Made by a program: the position numbers and the translations under genes. A DNA stretch of 39,289 nucleotides from Streptomyces sp. WAC 04229 (GTDB lineage Bacteria; Actinomycetota; Actinomycetes; Streptomycetales; Streptomycetaceae). The stretch's first letter is position 1; every line of letters starts with the position of its first letter. This document shows positions 33,954-39,289 of the stretch, in pieces. The notes below the pieces were generated by a model, which did not search any database, was not told the origin of the DNA, and saw only the letters and a list, made by a program, of their open reading frames with translations. The stretch covers positions 1 through 39,289 of the forward strand of contig NZ_QHJH01000057.1 of assembly GCF_003947455.1 (NCBI RefSeq), read 5' to 3'.

Positions 33954-34032
33954 TCCACCAACAAACCCGTGGGGCGGCCGCGGCGGCCATCGGCCTGACA
34001 GACGAAGACAACTCACATGACTGCTCACGCTT

Positions 34033-34048
34033 TTGGAGCACTCTCCAA
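34033..34048. promoter_or_regulatory. Palindrome in the ATP-grasp/treZ divergent region
   Basis: TTGGAG-CACT-CTCCAA, six-base arms with a four-base centre, lies between the divergent starts at 33953 and 34150. The region is less GC-rich than its surroundings. LacI-family sugar regulators bind palindromes of similar form, but this is not a known consensus. Confidence 0.4.
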
Positions 34049-34149
34049 GGAACCGGACACGAGAACCGAGGTATTTGACGCGCCCCCGCTCCCCCATGAA
34101 GGAACATGGACGGGCTACATCACGGTGAGCAGACGAAGGGGAACCGTCC

Positions 34150-35895
34150 GTGCAGTTCGAGGTGTGGGCACCACAGGCCGGCCGAGTGACGCTGGAGTGC
34201 GACGGCGCCACGCGCGCGTTGGAGCGCGATCCCGAGCGGCCGGGGTGGTGGTGCGGGGAGAACGAGGCGGGTGACGGCTCGCGGTACGGCTTCGCGGTGG
34301 ACGACGGGCCGGTGCTGCCGGACCCCCGCTCGCGACGGCAGCCGGACGGACCGGACGGGCTCAGCGCCGTCGTCGACCACGGCCGCCACGCCTGGCGCGC
34401 CGAGTGGGCGGGGCGGCCGCTGCCCGGCGGCGTGCTGTACGAGCTGCACGTCGGCACGTACACGCCCGAGGGCACGCTCGACGCCGCCGCCGAGCGGCTC
34501 GGGCATCTGGCCGAACTGGGCGTCACCCACGTCGAGCTGATGCCCCTGTGCCCCTTCCCGGGCCGGCACGGCTGGGGGTACGAGGGTGTCTCGCTGTGGG
34601 CGGTGCACGAGCCGTACGGCGGGCCCGAGGCGCTGAAACGGTTCGTCGACCGGGCGCACGAGCTGGGTCTGGGCGTGGTCCTGGACGTGGTGCACAACCA
34701 CCTGGGCCCGTCCGGAAACCACCTGCCCGTCTTCGGTCCGTACTTCACCGACACCCACCACACGCCCTGGGGCGTCGCCGTCAACCTGGACGCGCCCGGC
34801 TCCGACGAGGTGCGCGCGTACCTCGTGGACAGCGCGCTGGCGTGGCTGCGGGACTACCGCGTCGACGGCCTGCGCCTGGACGCGGTGCACGCCCTGGTGG
34901 ACACGCGCGCGTGCCACTTCCTGGAGCAGCTGTCGACCGCCGTGGACGACCTCGCGGCCGACCTGGACCGCCCGCTGTTCCTGATCGCCGAGTCCGACCT
35001 CAACGACCCCCGGATCATCACCCCGCGCGGGGAGGGCGGTCTGGGCGTGCACGCGCAGTGGAACGACGACTTCCATCACGCCCTGCACACCGCGATCACC
35101 GGGGAGTCGCAGGGCTACTACGCCGACTTCGCGCGCGACCCGCTGGCGGCGCTGGCCAAGACGCTGTCCCGGGGATACTTCCACGACGGCACCTACTCCA
35201 GCTTCCGCGGGCGCGGTCACGGCCGCCCGCTGGACCGCGGGCGGGTGGCCGCGCACCGGCTGACCGGCTACAGCCAGACCCACGACCAGATCGGCAACCG
35301 GGCCCGGGGCGACCGGCTCGCCGCGCTGGTCTCCCCCGGCCTCGCGGCCTGCGCGGCCACCCTGACGCTGACGGCGCCGTTCACACCGATGCTCTTCATG
35401 GGCGAGGAATGGGCCGCCGGGACACCGTGGCAGTTCTTCACCGACCACACCGACCCGGAGCTGGCCGAGGCCGTACGCAGCGGCAGGCGGCGGGAGTTCG
35501 CCGCGCACGGCTGGAAGGAGGAGGACGTGCCCGACCCGCAGGACCCCGCGACCCGCGAGCGCTCCTGCCTCGACTGGTCCGAACCGGAGCGCGCGCCGCA
35601 CGCACGCGTACTGGACTGGTACCGGCGACTGATCGCCCTGCGCGCCGAGCAGCCGGACCTCACCGACCCCGACCTCGCCGACACCAGGGTGGCGTACGAC
35701 TCCGGGGCGCGCTGGCTCGCCTTCCGGCGCGGCGACATCCGGGTGGCCGTCAACCTGGGCCCCGAACCGGCTCTCATCCCGCTGGGCAGCCGTCCCGCGC
35801 GCGTCCTCGCCGCGTGGGAACCGGTGGAGGGACCGGGCGCGGACGGGATACTGCGGGTGCCGGGCGAGTCGAGCGTGGTGCTCGAACAGCACTGA
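34150..35895 (+). CDS. treZ: Maltooligosyltrehalose trehalohydrolase
   Basis: A 581-residue GH13 enzyme that cuts trehalose from the end of maltooligosyltrehalose made by TreY. A short CBM48-like domain (1-90) leads into the barrel: VLYELHVGTYTPEGT, DVVHNHLGPSGN, DGLRLDAVH with Asp244, LIAESDLND with Glu281 and YSQTHDQIGNRARG with Asp379. GTG at 34150 follows AAGGGG with a gap of about eight bases. It is 3.6 kb from treY; a reverse-strand block of three genes lies between, so it needs its own promoter. It is convergent with the APH-like gene. Confidence 0.96.
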   Translation: MQFEVWAPQAGRVTLECDGATRALERDPERPGWWCGENEAGDGSRYGFAVDDGPVLPDPRSRRQPDGPDGLSAVVDHGRHAWRAEWAGRPLPGGVLYELHVGTYTPEGTLDAAAERLGHLAELGVTHVELMPLCPFPGRHGWGYEGVSLWAVHEPYGGPEALKRFVDRAHELGLGVVLDVVHNHLGPSGNHLPVFGPYFTDTHHTPWGVAVNLDAPGSDEVRAYLVDSALAWLRDYRVDGLRLDAVHALVDTRACHFLEQLSTAVDDLAADLDRPLFLIAESDLNDPRIITPRGEGGLGVHAQWNDDFHHALHTAITGESQGYYADFARDPLAALAKTLSRGYFHDGTYSSFRGRGHGRPLDRGRVAAHRLTGYSQTHDQIGNRARGDRLAALVSPGLAACAATLTLTAPFTPMLFMGEEWAAGTPWQFFTDHTDPELAEAVRSGRRREFAAHGWKEEDVPDPQDPATRERSCLDWSEPERAPHARVLDWYRRLIALRAEQPDLTDPDLADTRVAYDSGARWLAFRRGDIRVAVNLGPEPALIPLGSRPARVLAAWEPVEGPGADGILRVPGESSVVLEQH

Positions 35896-35925
35896 CGGGG
35901 CTCGGCGTCGCCGTCGGGGCGGCGC

Positions 35926-36870
35926 TCAGACGGGCGCGTCGTCCGTGCCGTCCCCGTCGTCCTCGCGCAGCTCCGTCACCCGTTCCAGCAGGATCGGCTC
36001 CCAGGCGCGCCGCAGCCGCGTCCTCAGCAGGGTCAGGGCGGTGGCGGAGCGGCCCGCGAGGGCGTCGGCGAGCTGGACGGCGGTGTCGCAGCGGGCCAGC
36101 CACAGGCCGCGCAGGCAGGGCCGGGCGCCGTACCCGGCGAGCGTGGCGGCGCGCACCGCGGCCGGTGAGCCGACGGAGAGCGCGAGTCCGGCGATGTCCT
36201 CGGCCGGGTCCCCGACGACCGCCTCGGTCCAGCCGAGGACGCCGCGGACCCGGCCGTCGGCACTGACCACCAGGTGCTCGCCGGTCAGTCCGTGGTGGAC
36301 GAGGACCGCCGCACCCGGCTGTGCGCCGAGCTGGGCGGCCGCCTGCCGGGTGAGCCGCTCCGGACGCGTGGCGTCGAACTCGTCGGCCTCGGCGAGGCGT
36401 CCGGCGGCCCGCTCGGCGATCCCGCGCAGCGCCTCCAGGGAGCGTGGGGCGGACCGGGGCACGCCGAGGGTCTCGGCCTGGCGGACCGGCACCTCGCGCA
36501 CGGCGGTGAGCAGGGCCGCGAGGTCCGCCTCGCCCAGCGCGGACACGTCGTGGTCCTCGCCGGAACCGCCGGGCACCTTGGCGTCCAGCGTGTAGGTCAG
36601 CCCCGGCGCCCACTCGCCGTGCGCCACGCTGGTGGGCACCGCGACGGGCAGGTACGGCCGCACCAGTTCGCGCAGGCGCAGCTCGCGGCGCTGGCGCACG
36701 GCCGCGTCGCGGTCGGGGGCCAGCCGCAGCACGTGCCGGGTGCCGACCCACCAGGTGGCGGGTCCCGCGCCCGCGGCGACGGGCCGTACGTCGGGTCGCG
36801 TGCTCCCGCCCAGCAGGGAGCCGACCAGTCGGCGGACGGTGTCCGCGGTGGGTGTCGGTGCCTGGGTCAT
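35926..36870 (-). CDS. APH-fold protein with degenerate active site
   Basis: A 314-residue protein whose overall pattern is that of the aminoglycoside phosphotransferase family, including the late GDPAEDIAGLALSVG motif. The catalytic loop is altered: where HGDxxxxN is expected it reads HHGLTGEHL (192-200), without the catalytic Asp and with His for Asn. The metal-binding DW/DF motif reads GVLGWTEA, Gly for Asp at 213. It may therefore bind a ligand without phosphotransfer. ATG at 36870 follows GGAGG at a long distance. It lies 58 bases downstream of the M24 peptidase on the same strand and may be co-transcribed with it. Confidence 0.8.
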   Translation of the reverse strand: MTQAPTPTADTVRRLVGSLLGGSTRPDVRPVAAGAGPATWWVGTRHVLRLAPDRDAAVRQRRELRLRELVRPYLPVAVPTSVAHGEWAPGLTYTLDAKVPGGSGEDHDVSALGEADLAALLTAVREVPVRQAETLGVPRSAPRSLEALRGIAERAAGRLAEADEFDATRPERLTRQAAAQLGAQPGAAVLVHHGLTGEHLVVSADGRVRGVLGWTEAVVGDPAEDIAGLALSVGSPAAVRAATLAGYGARPCLRGLWLARCDTAVQLADALAGRSATALTLLRTRLRRAWEPILLERVTELREDDGDGTDDAPV

Positions 36871-36928
36871 GGTCGCGCCGTCGTCCTCCGGGTCGGCCGG
36901 GGCGGTCGGGGGTCTTCTCCGTCGCCGG

Positions 36929-38059
36929 TCACTCCACCACGACCAGCTCCCGGGTGGTGTCGTTGAAACGCCGGCCGCCGTCCTGCGTGACGGTGACGAT
37001 GTCCTCGATGCGTACCCCGAACCGGCCGGGCAGGTAGACGCCGGGCTCGACGGAGAAGCACATGCCGGGCACGAGGGGCCGCTCCTCGCCCTCGATCATG
37101 TACGGCGGTTCGTGCGTGGTGACGCCGATGCCGTGCCCGGTGCGGTGGATGAAGTACTCGCCGTACCCGGCGTCGGCGATGACCGCGCGGGCGGCCCGGT
37201 CGACGTCCTGGCAGGCGGCGCCGGGCCGCACCGCCCGGAAGCCGGCCTCCTGGGCGTCGCGGACCAGGTCGTGCACCCGGCGCTCCTCGTCAGTGGGTTC
37301 GCCCACGTGGACGGTGCGGGAGGTGTCCGAGCCGTAGCCGTCCTTCAGGCCGCCGAAGTCGAGGACGACCATGTCGCCGTCCTCGATCACGCGGTCGCCG
37401 ACCTCGTGGTGCGGGTTGGCGCCGTTCGGGCCGGAGGCGACGATGGTGAAGTCGACCTGGGAGTGGCCGAAGCCCAGCAGCAGGCCGGCGAGGTCGGCGG
37501 CGACCTCGGACTCCCTGCGGCCGCCGAAGCGGACGGCGCGGATCTCCTCGAACGCGGCGTCCGCCGCCGCGCCGGCCGCCGCCAGCAGTTCCAGCTCCGC
37601 CGCGTCCTTGACGGCGCGCAGCATGGGCAGCGCCTCGGTGAGGGAGGCGTAGGAGGTGCCGGGCAGGGCGCTCTGCAGGGCCAGCAGGTGCATCGCCCAG
37701 GCGTTGTCGCTGATGCCGAACCGCCCGGATCCGTCGAGGAGGGCGGCGGTGGCGGCGTAGGGGTCCTTGCCGTCGGTCCAGTCGCGCAGGGTGAGGGCGG
37801 GCGCGCCGGTCGCCTTCGCCGCGTCGGGGGCCTCCAGCGTGGGGACGACCATTACGGGGTCGCGGCCGGGGGCGAGGACGAGCAGCGTGAGCCGTTCGGT
37901 GTCCGCGGTGGGCGCGTAGCCGGTGAGCCACACGAGGTCCGGGCCCGGCGCCACCAGCAGTCCGGCGAGACCGGCGTCTGCGGCGGCGCCCGCGGCGCGC
38001 TCCATGCGGGCCCGGTAGTCGTCGGCGGTGAAGGAAGCGGCGGGCCTGCGGCCGGTCAT
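36929..38059 (-). CDS. M24-family Xaa-Pro aminopeptidase
   Basis: A 376-residue pita-bread metallopeptidase, cleaving N-terminal residues before proline. The creatinase-like N-terminal domain covers about 1-145. All five metal ligands are visible: Asp234 (VVLDFGG), Asp245 (GSDTSRT), His309 (HRTGHGIG), Glu338 (SVEPGVY) and Glu352 (RIEDIV). ATG at 38059 has GGGAGG six bases upstream. No signal peptide is present, so it acts in the cytoplasm. It is divergent from the phosphoesterase gene across an AT-rich control region. Confidence 0.93.
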   Translation of the reverse strand: MTGRRPAASFTADDYRARMERAAGAAADAGLAGLLVAPGPDLVWLTGYAPTADTERLTLLVLAPGRDPVMVVPTLEAPDAAKATGAPALTLRDWTDGKDPYAATAALLDGSGRFGISDNAWAMHLLALQSALPGTSYASLTEALPMLRAVKDAAELELLAAAGAAADAAFEEIRAVRFGGRRESEVAADLAGLLLGFGHSQVDFTIVASGPNGANPHHEVGDRVIEDGDMVVLDFGGLKDGYGSDTSRTVHVGEPTDEERRVHDLVRDAQEAGFRAVRPGAACQDVDRAARAVIADAGYGEYFIHRTGHGIGVTTHEPPYMIEGEERPLVPGMCFSVEPGVYLPGRFGVRIEDIVTVTQDGGRRFNDTTRELVVVE

Positions 38060-38135
38060 CCGGGCCTCCCTGGGCGAAAGAGTGAAGGGACCACGGGCAG
38101 CATCCTGCCCGCAGCGCGGGGGCGGCGCGAGCCGA

Positions 38136-38187
38136 TTGGCATTGATCGACCGACCTGGCTAATGGTTTGATGCATTGCAAGCATTAG
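38136..38187 (+). promoter_or_regulatory. AT-rich promoter and palindrome upstream of phosphoesterase
   Basis: TTGGCA (38136-38141), an 18-base spacer and TAATGG (38160-38165) form a good promoter toward the phosphoesterase. CTAATG (38159-38164) and CATTAG (38182-38187) flank TGCATTGCAAGCA, an unusually AT-rich inverted repeat covering the -10 and the expected start site, so repressor binding here is plausible. Confidence 0.55.
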
Positions 38188-38228
38188 TCAGGGGGCGTGC
38201 CGTCCGGGCGCCCGAAGGAGGGGGCACC

Positions 38229-38981
38229 ATGCTCGTACTCGCGCACATCAGCGATCTTCACCTCGACGGGAGCCCGCGCTCGACCGAGCGCGCCGCGCGG
38301 GTCCGTGACCACCTGTGGGGACTGCCGGGGCGGGTGGACGCGCTGCTGGTGACCGGGGACATCGCGGACCACGGCGCCGAGGCGGAGTACGAGGAGGCCG
38401 CCGCGCTCCTCGGGCTGCGCGACGGGACCGCGCCGTTCCCCGTGCTGACCTGCCCGGGCAACCACGACGTCCGCGCCCCCTACCGCAAGGCCCTGCTGGG
38501 ACTGCCCGCCGCCGACGGCCCGGTCAACGAGGTGCGTGTCCTCGCCGGCGGCGCGGTGCTGATGTGCGACTCCAGCGTCCCGGGGAGCGACGAGGGCGAG
38601 CTGGACGAGGAGACGTACGGCTGGATCGAGTCGACGCTCGACGGACTCGGCGACCGCCCGGCGCTGCTCGCCTTCCACCACCCGCCGACGCCCCTGCACC
38701 ACCCCCTGCCCGACGCGTACCCCCTGCGCCGGCCCGAGCGCCTCGCCGCGCTGCTGGAGCGGCGGCCCCGGGTCGCCGGGCTGATCACCGGGCACGCCCA
38801 CACCCCCGCCGCCACCGTCTTCGCCGGGCGGCCCGTGCTGGTCGGCCCCGGGGTGACCTGGACCCTGCGGCTGCCCTGGGAGGGCGAGCAGGTCGCGGAC
38901 CGGGACGCGCCGGTCGGGCTGGCCTACCACGTCCTGGACGACGCCGGACGGCTCACCAGCCACTTCCGCACCGTCACGTGA
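38229..38981 (+). CDS. Calcineurin-like metallophosphoesterase
   Basis: A 250-residue two-metal phosphoesterase, closest in pattern to CpdA-type cyclic nucleotide phosphodiesterases. Metal-binding blocks run in order: SDLHLD (Asp9, His11), GDIADH (Asp44), GNHD (Asn78-Asp80), AFHHPP (His150/151) and GHAHTP (His189, His191). The physiological substrate is not known; cAMP or another phosphodiester are possible. ATG at 38229 has GGAGG about seven bases upstream. Its end overlaps the convergent PDZ gene by eight bases. Confidence 0.92.
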   Translation: MLVLAHISDLHLDGSPRSTERAARVRDHLWGLPGRVDALLVTGDIADHGAEAEYEEAAALLGLRDGTAPFPVLTCPGNHDVRAPYRKALLGLPAADGPVNEVRVLAGGAVLMCDSSVPGSDEGELDEETYGWIESTLDGLGDRPALLAFHHPPTPLHHPLPDAYPLRRPERLAALLERRPRVAGLITGHAHTPAATVFAGRPVLVGPGVTWTLRLPWEGEQVADRDAPVGLAYHVLDDAGRLTSHFRTVT

Positions 38982-39289
38982 CGACACCCGGTACGGCCGT
39001 CAACTGCTGGTAGGCGCCGCTCTCGTGGCGGACGGTGATCTTCACGTTCTTGCCGGGCCGCGCGCGGGCCACCGCCCGTGCGAGATCGGCGGCCGAGTCG
39101 ACGCGGGTCGTACCGAACACCAGCAGCACGTCGCCCCGGACCAGCCCCGCCGCGTACCCGGGGCCGGGCACGTGGACGCCCACGACCAGGGCTCCCGGCT
39201 TCTCGTGGTCCACGGCCTCCACGCCGAGGGTCGCGGCGGCCCGCGCCGGGGAGGGGGACGCCGCGACCCTCGGCGTGGAGGCCGTGGAC
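38974..39289 (-). CDS. PDZ-domain protein, C-terminal part (incomplete)
   Basis: The C-terminal about 85-95 residues of a protein ending in a PDZ domain: ALVVGVHVPGPGYAAGL, then GDVLLVFGTTRVDSAADLA and VKITVRHESG, the usual carboxylate-binding-loop, strand and helix order. Such domains in Streptomyces are often on the outside of membrane-anchored proteins or HtrA-like proteases; the N-terminal part is missing, so no choice is possible. The frame is open to the window edge. Bases beyond 39240 belong to a fold-back repeat and may not be native, so residues upstream of the GTG at 39222 (for example AAATLG) should be read with caution. The stop overlaps the phosphoesterase gene. Confidence 0.75.
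   Translation of the reverse strand, partial: STASTPRVAASPSPARAAATLGVEAVDHEKPGALVVGVHVPGPGYAAGLVRGDVLLVFGTTRVDSAADLARAVARARPGKNVKITVRHESGAYQQLTAVPGVVT
39208..39289. repeat. Terminal fold-back inverted repeat (31-bp arms)
   Basis: Bases 39208-39238 and 39259-39289 are perfect reverse complements, 31 bases each, separated by 20 bases and ending exactly at the window end. A chimeric fold-back read or library hairpin is the simplest explanation, given the adapter at the other end. Confidence 0.9.

Noticed and set aside
33953..34108. In-frame upstream extension of the ATP-grasp gene beginning MGERGRVKYLG
   Set aside because: Codon use there is not Streptomyces-like, and ATP-grasp relatives start with the Rossmann strand KIAFLRS, so the shorter form is more likely.
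34017..34274. An 85-codon plus-strand ORF before treZ, considered as a precursor peptide for the ATP-grasp enzyme
   Set aside because: It runs into treZ in another frame, has no ribosome-binding site, core motif or repeats, and the ATP-grasp enzyme does not resemble graspetide ligases.

Overview
The window is very GC-rich actinobacterial DNA. Gene order, codon bias, signal peptides and protein families point to Streptomyces, close to the S. coelicolor/S. lividans type. Both ends look like assembly-contig ends. Bases 1-19 match the Tn5/Nextera mosaic end at 18 of 19 positions, and the last 31 bases are a perfect reverse-complement copy of 39208-39238. I saw no rRNA, tRNA, CRISPR array, prophage or insertion sequence.

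Region 1 (216-2162): a secreted protein of unknown function and a GNAT acetyltransferase. Region 2 (2255-11818): a sulfur-assimilation locus. A short Cys-containing leader peptide precedes sir (siroheme sulfite/nitrite reductase), a 59-aa zinc ribbon, cysH (Fe-S APS reductase type), cysC, cysD and cysN, mostly with ATGA overlaps. A sulfonate-type ABC transporter follows, then a sirohydrochlorin chelatase that can supply the Sir cofactor. Together they cover import, activation, reduction and cofactor supply.

Region 3 (11828-19209): a DUF1697 protein, then an export and ribosome-protection cluster. It has a DHA2-type MFS exporter with a candidate leader peptide, an MMPL transporter, a macrolide glycosyltransferase very like OleD/Mgt, and an Erm 23S rRNA methyltransferase. 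The erm-mgt pair matches the lrm-mgt arrangement known from S. lividans. The erm mRNA has a leaderless promoter, a 37-codon leader ORF and a hairpin that would hide the erm ribosome-binding site. mgt has a candidate promoter of its own with a 14-bp palindrome in it.

Region 4 (19268-24116): a sugar ABC importer (two permeases and a lipoprotein, no ATPase), an APH-fold kinase and a DEDDh exonuclease. Region 5 (24265-35895): a SAV2148-type HEPN protein divergent from glgX, then treY. A reverse-strand block (M14 carboxypeptidase, DUF1707-FHA protein, lone ATP-grasp enzyme) separates these from treZ. GlgX, TreY and TreZ together convert glycogen or maltodextrin to trehalose. Region 6 (35926-39289): an APH-like protein lacking the catalytic residues, an M24 aminopeptidase, a calcineurin-like phosphoesterase and an incomplete PDZ-domain protein.

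The most interesting material is the small regulatory layer: several short leader ORFs, attenuator-like hairpins and apparently leaderless promoters. All calls come from reading the sequence; no database search or RNA folding was run.
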